From an uncultured Bacteroidales bacterium (GTDB lineage Bacteria; Bacteroidota; Bacteroidia; Bacteroidales; WCHB1-69): DNA of 54,690 nt. The notes beneath the pieces are model-generated. The model did not search any database and was not told the DNA's origin. It worked only from the letters and a program-made list of their open reading frames with translations. Made by a program: the position numbers and the translations under genes. Shown piece after piece: positions 25,845 to 34,522 of the stretch. The stretch lies in the NCBI GenBank assembly GCA_946409645.1, contig CAMJXE010000012.1, positions 1 to 54,690 of the forward strand. The letters run 5' to 3'. The stretch's first letter is position 1. Every line of letters begins with the position of its first letter.

Positions 25845-26906
25845 ATGAAAAAAATCCATATCATCATATTGTGCCTTTTGGCAACGGCTCTTTCCTCTTG
25901 CGAACATTTGTTTTTAGACAGAGACGAGGATAAAACCCCCACTCATGTTTTCGATTATCTGTGGAACAGAGTGGATCAACTGTACACCTTCTTCGATGTG
26001 AAGAGCGTGGATTGGGATTCTGTTTATAGGGTTTACAGCCCTATGGTCAATGACGAGATGAGCGACGACAGCCTGTTTCGCGTTTGTTCTGCCATGCTCA
26101 ACACGTTACGTGATGGCCATACTAACCTATGGAACGAATTCGACATCATGCGCAGTGATACTATTTCATATTGGATGAGTGAGTATAACTGTTTCGATGA
26201 AGACCTGATTACGCTCAACTATTTGACACTGCAAGGTCACCAGACAGGCTCGCTGAAACACAACGCCATCCGCTACGGCAAGGTGGCATACATCCGTTAC
26301 GCATCCTTTTCATCAAGTCTTAGCGATTATGATTTGATACATGTTACGGATATGTATAAAGATTGCGCCGGTCTGATTATCGATTTGCGTCAGAATGGCG
26401 GTGGCAGTATCTCGAACGTCGCCAAATTGATGAGTATTTTCGATTGTCACCATCAGAAGATCTATTCAGTGCAGCACAAAGCGGGTCCCGACCACAACGA
26501 TTTCACTCCTCTTTTGGATGATTTCGCTCCCGACAGTAGCATTTTGGGCAAGAACACCCCCTACATCAAACCTGTGGCTGTTTTGGTTGACCGCGGATCA
26601 TTTAGCGCAACATCGTTCTTCTCCCTCGCCATGCAGGCATTCGACAACGTAAAGCTGTTTGGTGACTACACGGGCGGTGGCACAGGACTGCCCAACGGCG
26701 GTGCACTGCCCAACGGCTGGTTCTATCGTTTCAGCTGCTCCCGCACCATCGCCCTTGATGGCGGCAACTATGAGAACGGCGTTCCGCCAGATGTGCACGT
26801 GCTTCTCGATCCCGCTGCTGTGGACCAAGGCAAGGACAATATCATCGAAACAGCCGCCGACTGGATCCTGTCCGGCGGCGGTACCCCTCCCATCGCAAAA
26901 CAGTGA
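25845..26906 (+). CDS. S41 family peptidase, lipoprotein
   Basis: 353 residues. Lipoprotein signal with lipobox 'LSSC' at ~16-19. A tail-specific-protease core follows: 'LRDGHTNL' (~86-93), 'VAYIRYASF', 'GLIIDLRQNGGG' (~182-193), the catalytic Ser region 'VLVDRGSFSATSFFSLAM' (~247-264) and 'GDYTGGGTGLPNGG'. A catalytic Lys is not obvious by eye. It likely acts in the periplasm or at the outer membrane on unknown substrates, with the preceding envelope protein as neighbour. Confidence 0.88.
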   Translation: MKKIHIIILCLLATALSSCEHLFLDRDEDKTPTHVFDYLWNRVDQLYTFFDVKSVDWDSVYRVYSPMVNDEMSDDSLFRVCSAMLNTLRDGHTNLWNEFDIMRSDTISYWMSEYNCFDEDLITLNYLTLQGHQTGSLKHNAIRYGKVAYIRYASFSSSLSDYDLIHVTDMYKDCAGLIIDLRQNGGGSISNVAKLMSIFDCHHQKIYSVQHKAGPDHNDFTPLLDDFAPDSSILGKNTPYIKPVAVLVDRGSFSATSFFSLAMQAFDNVKLFGDYTGGGTGLPNGGALPNGWFYRFSCSRTIALDGGNYENGVPPDVHVLLDPAAVDQGKDNIIETAADWILSGGGTPPIAKQ

Positions 26907-26910
26907 TCAC

Positions 26911-27021
26911 AAAAAAGAGGGTGTGTCATAAGTCTGTTTTGGCAAAAATTGCTATTTGATTATCAGATAGTTACAAATCGAAAAATGCCGATTTTTGGAC
27001 TTTTGACACACCCTCTTTTTT
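26911..27021. mobile_element. MITE-like element with 18-bp terminal inverted repeats
   Basis: AAAAAAGAGGGTGTGTCA (26911-26928) and TGACACACCCTCTTTTTT (27004-27021) are perfect inverted copies enclosing 75 bp of non-coding DNA. GAGGGTGTGTCA ends are typical of IS1182-like elements in Bacteroidota, so this may be a deleted derivative. It sits between convergent genes and could also work as a bidirectional terminator. Confidence 0.7.
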
Positions 27022-27090
27022 TCATCGTCATTCATCGTCATTCATCGTCATTCATCGTCATTCATCGCCATTCATCGCCATTCATCGTCA
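27021..27090. repeat. Seven tandem copies of a 10-bp unit
   Basis: TTCATCGTCA repeated seven times, two copies with TTCATCGCCA. It begins at the edge of the MITE-like element and ends exactly at the stop codon of the TonB-dependent receptor, whose TGA is the end of the last unit. Confidence 0.95.
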
Positions 27091-29493
27091 GAACTTAAAT
27101 GTCCACATCACAGAAGGAATAATCGGGAACAAGCTCATCTGGTAAGCGTGGTTTTGCATAGAGAAACTCGTCATGTCGCCGCCATCGGTGGTAACGGTGG
27201 TTTCGAAGAAGACCAAGAAGGGGTTCTGTCGGTTATAGACATTGTAAATCGAGAAGTTCAGGCCCGTTTCGAACTTGGAGGTCTTCTTGATGGTCCAATC
27301 GACGGAGATGTCGAGTCGGTGGTATGGATTGACTCTGTATGCATTGCGGTCGCTGAATTCGGTGACAACGGAGCCCATGTATAGATAGTAGCCGAGAGGG
27401 ACGGTCATGGTGTTGCCTGATTGAAAGACCCATAACGCGGATGCTTTCAACTTGTTACGTATAATTTCGTATGAGATACTGATGGAGACATCGTGTCTGC
27501 GGTCATATTTCGCCCAGAATGGTTTCCCGCCGTTGAGGTCGTCGAACTGTCGCCGCGTGAACCCAAGCGTATAGCCGATGAAGCCTGTCCAACGTCCCTT
27601 CGACTTCTTGATAAAAAACTCCGCGCCTGCAGACCAGCCTTTGCCAAACGTGTATAACTGATCGGCGTTGGTTCTCAAAATGCTGAGATCCAACCCCTCT
27701 TTATATTCAGCGAGATTGTACATCTGCTTGTAGTACAAGTCGATATAGGTTTCAAACATGTCATGATGGAAGTTTTTGAAGACACCTAAGGAGTATTGGA
27801 ATACAGTGAGCGGCTTCAGAAGGTCTGTGGAGGGGATCCATACATCGGTAGGAAGGGAAATACTTGCGATGGAAACTTGATGCATAAACTGGTAGTTTAA
27901 TGTGGCAGAGGCTTTTATGGAAGTGGTGGAGTCTATTAGCCAACGCAACGATAAACGGGGTTCCGCACGATTGTACTGTGCGATGGAACTCCCTTTTGGG
28001 TAAACGATGGAATCTACAATGTGTCCGAAGTCGTCGATTATGAAGCGTGTGAATGGGCCAAGGTGTTGGTAGTTGGTGTAACGCACGCCCATGTTGAGTT
28101 TCCAATGCGGGGAGATGTCCCATTCGTCGTGGGCATAAATGCTCAGCTCGTTGCCGAGATAGTGTTGCGCTTTTGGCAAGTCAAAGCTTACACCCACGCC
28201 GGCCTCCACGTTGAAATATCCCGGAATGCAGTCGTGAAGCACATCATGCACGCCGAAACGGAGGTTATGCTTCGGGGTCGGAATCCAAGTGAGCTCGCTC
28301 TTCAAGCTGTAGTCGCGCACACCCGACGCCAGTCCGAAGGAGTAGGGGGAAATCACCATGTCGGTGCCGAAATCGTAATAGCTGAAAGTGGCGGAAGTGT
28401 TGAGGAACAGTTGGTTGGCGATGATGAAGTTCCATCGTGCCGAAGCAGCAGCATTACCCCAGTGGAAAGTCATTTTTGTCTGTTGGGTTTTCGACTTGAA
28501 ACCATAAACGTCGTGTCCGTAATAGGCACCAAAGTAGAGGCGATGACGCTGGTTGATGACGATGTTGAATTTGGCGTTTATGTCATAGAAGTAGAAATTG
28601 GTCCCTTTTAGGGGACTGTCTTTCTTGAGGAATGGCTGCATAAGGACATCGATGTAGGTGCGGCGCGCGGAAATCAGGAAGGAGGCACGGTCTTTGACGA
28701 TGGGACCTTGCACGGTGAGGTGCGAGAAGACGACCCCGAGGCCGCCATCAACCTCGTAACGTTTCATGTTGCCTTCCTTTTGATAGACGTTCAGGATGGA
28801 AGCGGCGCGTCCACCGAAATAGGCCGGCATTCCCGACTTGATAAGTTCGACGCTTTTCACGGCATCAGCGTTGAAAATCGAGAAAAAACCGAAAAGATGG
28901 TCGGGGTTGTAGATGGTGGCATCGTCAAGGAGGATGAGATTCTGGTCGGTGCCTCCCCCTCGCACGTAAAAACCGGAGTTGCCTTCGCCGCCCGACTGAA
29001 CCCCCGGTAGCAACTGTATAGACTTGATAACATCAGCCTCCCCCATTAGTGCCGGCAATGCCTTGATGGTCTGGATGCTCAGTTCCATACGGCCCACATC
29101 CGCGCTCGACACATTGACGTTCCCGCGCTCGCCCTGAATCACCACCTCTTCGCCCGTAATAGCAGAAGGCTCCATCTCAATTCTGCGTGAGATATTGCGA
29201 CTTAAAGCTATTGTGTCTTCTATCTTTTTGTATCCCAAGTAATTGACACTTAGTTTGTATTTTCCGGGAACCACGGTGATAGAGTAGTAGCCCGCTTGGT
29301 TTGAAGCGCAGCCCTGTACATTGGAAGAATTCGTGAGGTCAGTCAGGATGATATATACCCCTAACAGGGTTTCCCCGTTCGAGGCATCCACCACACTGCC
29401 CGATAATGTCACACGAGAGCGTTGGGCCCACGCAGGCACCGCAATCCCGATGATCATCATCGTACATAATAATATCTTGAATAATTTCGACAT
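27088..29493 (-). CDS. TonB-dependent receptor with carboxypeptidase-regulatory-like N-terminus
   Basis: 801 residues. Signal peptide 1-23 ('MIIGIAVPAWAQ'). Beta-sandwich CarboxypepD_reg-like domain ~28-110 ('LSGSVVDASNGETLLGVYI', 'GYYSITVVPGKYKLSVNYLGY'). Plug domain ~120-235 ('LPALMGEADVIKSIQLLPGV', 'GFYVRGGGTDQNLILLDDATIYNP'). The rest is a 22-strand barrel ending in Phe. Outer-membrane, energised by TonB; ligand unknown. No SusD partner is present, so it is not a classical Sus pair. It starts six bases after the DMT transporter gene, so the two are co-transcribed. Confidence 0.93.
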   Translation of the reverse strand: MSKLFKILLCTMMIIGIAVPAWAQRSRVTLSGSVVDASNGETLLGVYIILTDLTNSSNVQGCASNQAGYYSITVVPGKYKLSVNYLGYKKIEDTIALSRNISRRIEMEPSAITGEEVVIQGERGNVNVSSADVGRMELSIQTIKALPALMGEADVIKSIQLLPGVQSGGEGNSGFYVRGGGTDQNLILLDDATIYNPDHLFGFFSIFNADAVKSVELIKSGMPAYFGGRAASILNVYQKEGNMKRYEVDGGLGVVFSHLTVQGPIVKDRASFLISARRTYIDVLMQPFLKKDSPLKGTNFYFYDINAKFNIVINQRHRLYFGAYYGHDVYGFKSKTQQTKMTFHWGNAAASARWNFIIANQLFLNTSATFSYYDFGTDMVISPYSFGLASGVRDYSLKSELTWIPTPKHNLRFGVHDVLHDCIPGYFNVEAGVGVSFDLPKAQHYLGNELSIYAHDEWDISPHWKLNMGVRYTNYQHLGPFTRFIIDDFGHIVDSIVYPKGSSIAQYNRAEPRLSLRWLIDSTTSIKASATLNYQFMHQVSIASISLPTDVWIPSTDLLKPLTVFQYSLGVFKNFHHDMFETYIDLYYKQMYNLAEYKEGLDLSILRTNADQLYTFGKGWSAGAEFFIKKSKGRWTGFIGYTLGFTRRQFDDLNGGKPFWAKYDRRHDVSISISYEIIRNKLKASALWVFQSGNTMTVPLGYYLYMGSVVTEFSDRNAYRVNPYHRLDISVDWTIKKTSKFETGLNFSIYNVYNRQNPFLVFFETTVTTDGGDMTSFSMQNHAYQMSLFPIIPSVMWTFKF

Positions 29494-29499
29494 CTATCG

Positions 29500-30420
29500 T
29501 TATCCTCTAATCTTCTTATTTTCTAATCCTCTTATTCTCAACTGGCTGAACGTGACGCCCACCACAATCACCAAGATTCCCCAGAATTTGATGGAAGTGA
29601 ATGCTTCTTGTCCGATAGCGGCGGCCACCAAGAGCGTGACAATTGGGATTAGGTTCGTAAACACGCATGTTTTGCTGACTGTGAGCTGTTTGACGGAGTA
29701 TGAGTAGAGCATGTAAGCGCCCGCAGAACAGAGCAATGCGAGGCAAACGAGGCTGGAAATAGAGGAAAAATTCCAGTTCAGCGAAGGCCATTGGTGGATA
29801 TCAAATATCAGAATGAAAGGCAGATAGAAGGGAATAGCGATGAAGTTCTGCACAGTGGTCACCGTCGCGGGTGAATACTTCTTCAGCAACCGGGTGAGTT
29901 GCACGCTGTATCCGCTGGCGGCCAGTACCGCCAAGCTTAGCAGCATGGTGCCCTTGAGGTTGAATGCAATCTGTCCGTTAGGACTCATGGTCAGCAGGAT
30001 TACTCCGCCCATGGAGACAAGTGCACCCACTACAAATTCCCATCTGATCGGCTCTTTTTCATAAAAATACATTGTGATGGAGATGACTATCGGAATAAGG
30101 GCGATGATGACGGCTGCAAAGCTTGCGTCCACGTACTTCAGACCAAAATCCTCCCCAATGAAGTAGAGAAAAGGTTCGTAAAAGGCTAAAAGTAAAAAAT
30201 CCTTGTAATCTTTGCGCTCAATGTGTTGCAATTTTTTCTGTAATTTGAGCAGAGTGACGAACACAATCGAAGCTAACACCAACCGGATAAATACGATGGT
30301 GAAAACAGGGAAGTTGTTGATTAATAATTGTTTAATCCATACAAAACTGAGGCCCCAAAAGAGCATGGCCAAGAGTATGGCTATATATCCTAATCCTTTG
30401 TTCGAGTCACTATTTTTCAT
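29500..30420 (-). CDS. DMT-family (EamA) transporter
   Basis: 306 residues with about ten hydrophobic helices and two EamA repeats ('MLFWGLSFVWIKQLL' at ~19-33 and 'LLVAAAIGQEAFTSIKFWGILVIVVGV' near the end). Inner-membrane metabolite exporter or permease; substrate not predictable. It overlaps nothing and is followed six bases later by the TonB-dependent receptor. Confidence 0.9.
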   Translation of the reverse strand: MKNSDSNKGLGYIAILLAMLFWGLSFVWIKQLLINNFPVFTIVFIRLVLASIVFVTLLKLQKKLQHIERKDYKDFLLLAFYEPFLYFIGEDFGLKYVDASFAAVIIALIPIVISITMYFYEKEPIRWEFVVGALVSMGGVILLTMSPNGQIAFNLKGTMLLSLAVLAASGYSVQLTRLLKKYSPATVTTVQNFIAIPFYLPFILIFDIHQWPSLNWNFSSISSLVCLALLCSAGAYMLYSYSVKQLTVSKTCVFTNLIPIVTLLVAAAIGQEAFTSIKFWGILVIVVGVTFSQLRIRGLENKKIRG

Positions 30421-30497
30421 GGCCGCAAAAATCGAAAAAATTTTTTAATTTGCAATAATATCTTAATTTTATCGTTATGCAATCGAAATTTTCGATT

Positions 30498-31433
30498 ATG
30501 AGGAAGTATATATTATTGATTTTAAGCATAATAGCCGTAACCTTTTTAGTGAATTCCTGTAAAGAGCCGGATTTGACTCCGGTGTACATTCATATCACCC
30601 CGGAAGATTTTGTGAATTGCATCGATGTGAGCAAGTTCAATGAGACGCATGACCAGAATTTCGACCAAGAGCACTTGGAAGCTCTCACTAAACATGACTT
30701 TACCCACGTCAATGTCTATGTCAACAATAAAAATCTTGGATGTTGGGAACTTCCCTGCAAGGTGCCGGTACTTGATGTAAACAGCATTGATACAAGTACT
30801 TTGGTTCTCATTCCCGCATTCCCCTTGAACGGTATGACCAACACGATTATGGGTTATCCGTTCATCAATATTTGCAGACAGAAACTGCTTCTTCAAAAAG
30901 GAACAACCTACGAAGTTTCTCAAAATCGACCGAAATTCATCTATAGCGAGTACGCCAAGTTCCCCTATTTTGAGACATTTTCCAACAGTACCTCTTTCAC
31001 TCCATCGTCTTCTTCTTTGAACGCACAGAACCTGATTCCGACCACTTTCGAAGGTAAAAACGTCGGCGAAGTCATTCTAAGCGATGAAAATGGACTGAGT
31101 TTTGATGTTACATCGTCCCCTTTTGTGGCTCCGGTGGGCAGCTATCGGGTGATGCTGGAGGTGCGTTATAAAACCGAGGTGAACGTGAGTGTGGCTGTCA
31201 AAATGTCCACAGCATATAACCCCTATTATGCGCATCCCATCGCAGGACTTTATGCTTCCCCTGACAAATGGAAAACCATTCATCTCGATTTGACCAACAC
31301 CATAAACCTCAATCATAACGGTACTGGCGGTGCCACACAGTTGAATCTGATTCTGAGTGGAGTGGGCGATGAAGGAAAAGTGAGTCGCGTTGACATCGAC
31401 GATATCAAAGTTATTTTCATTCGTACTGCGTAG
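30498..31433 (+). CDS. Lipoprotein of unknown function
   Basis: 311 residues from the ATG at 30498 (MRKYILLILSIIAVTFL); a start at 30477 would add seven residues before the signal. Lipobox 'LVNSC' at ~18-22. The C-terminal half looks like a carbohydrate-binding-type beta sandwich ('YRVMLEVRYKTEVNVSVAVKM', 'WKTIHLDLTNTI', 'RVDIDDIKVIFI'). Family not recognised. It precedes the initiating sugar transferase by five bases, suggesting a link with surface polysaccharide, which is inference. Confidence 0.8.
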   Translation: MRKYILLILSIIAVTFLVNSCKEPDLTPVYIHITPEDFVNCIDVSKFNETHDQNFDQEHLEALTKHDFTHVNVYVNNKNLGCWELPCKVPVLDVNSIDTSTLVLIPAFPLNGMTNTIMGYPFINICRQKLLLQKGTTYEVSQNRPKFIYSEYAKFPYFETFSNSTSFTPSSSSLNAQNLIPTTFEGKNVGEVILSDENGLSFDVTSSPFVAPVGSYRVMLEVRYKTEVNVSVAVKMSTAYNPYYAHPIAGLYASPDKWKTIHLDLTNTINLNHNGTGGATQLNLILSGVGDEGKVSRVDIDDIKVIFIRTA

Positions 31434-31438
31434 TGCCC

Positions 31439-32860
31439 ATGAACAAAACCAAACTAACCTGCATCTATTTGATTTTCGATGTGTTAGCTGCCATCTTGAC
31501 CTGGGTGGGGCTGTACGCATATCGTAAATACGTGGGCGAGTCTGCGGATTTGTCCAGTATCATAGCTTCTCTCCAAACCAATGCGAAATTCTGGTCGGGA
31601 GTGCTTCTTTATCCCCTCTATTGGCTCTTTTTCCATGCTTTTTTCGGCTATTATAATAAAATTGTCAGAAAATCTCGTCTGGATGAACTGGTGACTACCA
31701 TTGGGGTGACAATTTTCGGTTGTTTGGTTTTCTTTTTCATTTTCATTCTGGATGATATTGTCACATCCCCGCACGATTATGTGAAATATTTGCTTTTTCT
31801 TTTCTTCTGGCAATTCTTGTTAACCTATGTTCCGCGCGTAATCATCACCTCCCACGTAAACAAGAAGATACATAGTGGCGAGGCGGGTTTCAACACCATC
31901 ATTGTGGGCAACGATGAGATGGCGGTTAAGGCCTACGAAACAGTGCTGAAGCAGAATCCCCGTTCTGGGCATATTTTTGTGGGATATATCCGTGTAGATG
32001 ATCATCAGCCCGATATGATGCAGGGCAAACTATTGTGTGTGGGGAATATTTCCGATATTAGTCAAGTTGTTGAAAACCAGCATATCGAAGAAATTGTGGT
32101 GGCATTGCATAACGGTCAGAGGAAATATATACATCAAGTGTTGGCGTTGGTGCGTCGTAACCACAACCTGACAGTGAGTCTTGTTCCGCAGGAGCACGAT
32201 GTTCTGATGGGTTCCGTCAAAACCTCCTCGGTGCTTGATGAACCGTTGATCTCCATCACCCCCGAATATCTGCCTACATGGCAGCGTTATTTGAAACGTG
32301 GTTGCGACATTGTCTTTTCGTTATTGGCTATTATCCTGCTTTCTCCAGTCTATGTTTGTCTGGCCATAGGAGTGAAAAAATCATCACCGGGCCCGGTTTT
32401 TTACCGTCAGGAACGTGTCGGCTTTTTAGGCAAGCCTTTCAATATCATCAAGTTCCGTTCCATGTGCGAAAATGCCGAGACTGGCCGGCCGATGCTCTCT
32501 TCTGACGACGACCCGCGCATCACCCCGTTCGGGAAGTTCATGCGGCAGTATCGTCTGGATGAAACTCCTCAGTTTTTCAACGTGCTAAAGGGCGAGATGT
32601 CATTGGTGGGACCGCGCCCGGAACGGCAATATTACATCGATCAAATCATGGAGCGAGCACCCTATTATCAACTCTTGCTCGGTGTGAAGCCCGGCATCAC
32701 TTCATGGGGACAAGTGCGTTTCGGCTATGCGGAGAATGTAGATGAAATGCTCGAGCGCCTCCGATGGGATATTCTCTACATTGAGAATATGTCTATCCTT
32801 ATGGATATTAAGATTTTGATTTACACGGTGTTAATTATTTTGAAACGAGAAGGGAAGTGA
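31439..32860 (+). CDS. Polyprenyl-phosphate sugar phosphotransferase (initiating glycosyltransferase)
   Basis: 473 residues from the ATG at 31439; a GTG at 31433 overlaps the previous stop but is less likely. Four or five N-terminal membrane helices, then a CoA-binding-like domain (~140-245). The C-terminal bacterial sugar transferase domain has 'KRGCDIVFSLLAIILLSPVY', 'SSPGPVFYRQERVGFLGKPF', 'IIKFRSM', 'DETPQFFNVLKGEMSLVGPRPE', 'PGITSWGQ'. It loads the first sugar-1-phosphate onto undecaprenyl phosphate for capsule, exopolysaccharide or O-antigen. No other polysaccharide genes are near, as for a stand-alone initiator. Confidence 0.93.
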   Translation: MNKTKLTCIYLIFDVLAAILTWVGLYAYRKYVGESADLSSIIASLQTNAKFWSGVLLYPLYWLFFHAFFGYYNKIVRKSRLDELVTTIGVTIFGCLVFFFIFILDDIVTSPHDYVKYLLFLFFWQFLLTYVPRVIITSHVNKKIHSGEAGFNTIIVGNDEMAVKAYETVLKQNPRSGHIFVGYIRVDDHQPDMMQGKLLCVGNISDISQVVENQHIEEIVVALHNGQRKYIHQVLALVRRNHNLTVSLVPQEHDVLMGSVKTSSVLDEPLISITPEYLPTWQRYLKRGCDIVFSLLAIILLSPVYVCLAIGVKKSSPGPVFYRQERVGFLGKPFNIIKFRSMCENAETGRPMLSSDDDPRITPFGKFMRQYRLDETPQFFNVLKGEMSLVGPRPERQYYIDQIMERAPYYQLLLGVKPGITSWGQVRFGYAENVDEMLERLRWDILYIENMSILMDIKILIYTVLIILKREGK

Positions 32861-32874
32861 AGCCGAAAAAATTG

Positions 32875-32882
32875 TATCTTTG
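32875..32882 (+). promoter_or_regulatory. -7 promoter box of DUF4290-ABC transporter operon
   Basis: TATCTTTG, 31 bp upstream of the ATG at 32913; it rules out the longer frame starting at 32880. Confidence 0.7.
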
Positions 32883-32912
32883 CGCTTTCAAAGGAAAACG
32901 CAATATTATAAC

Positions 32913-33584
32913 ATGGTAGAATATAATACAAAACGTAATCGGCTTATTATTAGAGAGTACGGGAGAAATATCCAGAAATTAGTGGAAGAATGTGTGAAGG
33001 TGGAGGATCGCGAAGAACGCACCCGCACTGCGTATGCTATCGTCCGCATCATGAGCGATGTGGTCAATTCCAAAGAGAATAGCGAAGATACTGGGCGCAA
33101 TAATGACGATTTCTGGAATAAATTGTGGGATCATCTTTTCATTATGTCTGATTATCAATTAGATGTAGATTCCCCTTATCCAAGGCCGGTGCCAGATACG
33201 ACCAAAAAGGAATTCGTGAAGCCTGCATACAACAACAAAAACAGAGTGAGATTCCGTACCTACGGCGTAAATATGCAAAATCTCATCCGAAAGGTCTCCG
33301 AATATCCCGAAGAAGTGCGTAACCAGTATGCTCCTTTATTGGCTAATCATCTGAAAATGATGTACTTGACATATAATCGAAATTCTGTCAACGATATGCT
33401 GATTCGTCATCAGCTTTCAGAGCTTTCAGACGACAAGATTACGCTGCCTGAGAACTTCAATTTCATAAACACCAAAGAATTGCTTAACATAGCCAATGCC
33501 AACGCCAATTTTTATGTGGCGCCTCAGGCCGGTGCTAAGAAAAAGAAAAAGAAGAAAAAGAAGAAAAACAACGCTGCGGTATGA
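32913..33584 (+). CDS. DUF4290 protein with polylysine tail
   Basis: 223 residues from the ATG at 32913 (MVEYNTKRNRLIIREYGRNIQ), the usual beginning of DUF4290 proteins, which are confined to Bacteroidota. Mostly helical and charged, no signal peptide. The last ~17 residues are almost all lysine before NNAAV, encoded by an AAG/AAA run at 33538-33570. The stop overlaps the next ATG (ATGA), so translation of the ABC ATPase is probably coupled. Function unknown. Confidence 0.9.
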   Translation: MVEYNTKRNRLIIREYGRNIQKLVEECVKVEDREERTRTAYAIVRIMSDVVNSKENSEDTGRNNDDFWNKLWDHLFIMSDYQLDVDSPYPRPVPDTTKKEFVKPAYNNKNRVRFRTYGVNMQNLIRKVSEYPEEVRNQYAPLLANHLKMMYLTYNRNSVNDMLIRHQLSELSDDKITLPENFNFINTKELLNIANANANFYVAPQAGAKKKKKKKKKKNNAAV

Positions 33585-34522
33585 AAATAATTGACGTTGA
33601 GCATGTAACCAAGCGCTTCTCTGACTTTATGGCGCTGGATGACATCTCTTTATCTGTGCCTCAAGGTTCTGTTTTTGGTCTGTTGGGTCCTAACGGTGCT
33701 GGAAAAACGACCTTGATTCGTATTTTGATGCGCATATCTTTCCCGGATCAGGGCCGAATCTTATTCAAAGGACATCCGTTAGCCTCTGAAGATATCTATG
33801 ACATGGGTTATCTTCCAGAGGAGCGAGGTCTTTATAAAAAGATGAAAACGGGGGAACAAGCGATATATCTTGCTCAGTTAAAGGGACTTGAAAAGGCAGA
33901 AGCCTACAAACGTCTGCGTGCGAAATTCGAACAGTTCGGCATTATGGAGTGGTGGAACAAACCCGTGGAGGAACTTTCCAAGGGCATGCAGCAGAAAGTA
34001 CAGTTCATCACGACTATCCTCCACAAGCCATCGTTTCTGATTCTGGATGAGCCGTTTAGTGGTTTTGATCCTATCAATGCCAATTTGCTGAAAGATGAGA
34101 TTGCACAGTTGAAAAAAGAGGGGACGACTATCGTCCTTTCCACTCACAATATGGCCTCCGTTGAAGAAATTTGCGACCATATCGCGCTGATTAACCGTTC
34201 TCGCAAAATTCTCGAAGGCGACATCTTCGAGGTGAAGAACCGTTTTAAGAAAAACATCATGTCGGTGGAGGTCTCTCGTTTTTCGGATGAATTACTTGAA
34301 CGACTTGATAATCAGCAGTTTGTTGTTAAATATGGTCCGACTAATGATTATTATACCCGTTTTGAAATCAAGATTCCCGATAATCGAACAACTAACGAAA
34401 TGTTGCAATTATTCATGCAATATAGTGAAATTCATTCATTTAATGAGATAATGCCCACCATGAATGAGATTTTTATCGAGCAGGTGGAAAATGCGAACCA
34501 ACTTTCCAGCCATGAAGAATAA
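33581..34522 (+). CDS. ABC transporter ATP-binding protein (NatA-like)
   Basis: 313 residues. Walker A 'GPNGAGKTT' (~36-44), Q-loop, signature 'LSKGMQQKV' (~133-141), Walker B 'FLILDEPFSG' (~152-161), H-loop 'STHNM'. A C-terminal DUF4162-like segment follows. It pairs with the permease that overlaps its end, forming a NatAB-type exporter that in related systems extrudes Na+ or drugs; substrate not predictable. Confidence 0.95.
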   Translation: MKIIDVEHVTKRFSDFMALDDISLSVPQGSVFGLLGPNGAGKTTLIRILMRISFPDQGRILFKGHPLASEDIYDMGYLPEERGLYKKMKTGEQAIYLAQLKGLEKAEAYKRLRAKFEQFGIMEWWNKPVEELSKGMQQKVQFITTILHKPSFLILDEPFSGFDPINANLLKDEIAQLKKEGTTIVLSTHNMASVEEICDHIALINRSRKILEGDIFEVKNRFKKNIMSVEVSRFSDELLERLDNQQFVVKYGPTNDYYTRFEIKIPDNRTTNEMLQLFMQYSEIHSFNEIMPTMNEIFIEQVENANQLSSHEE

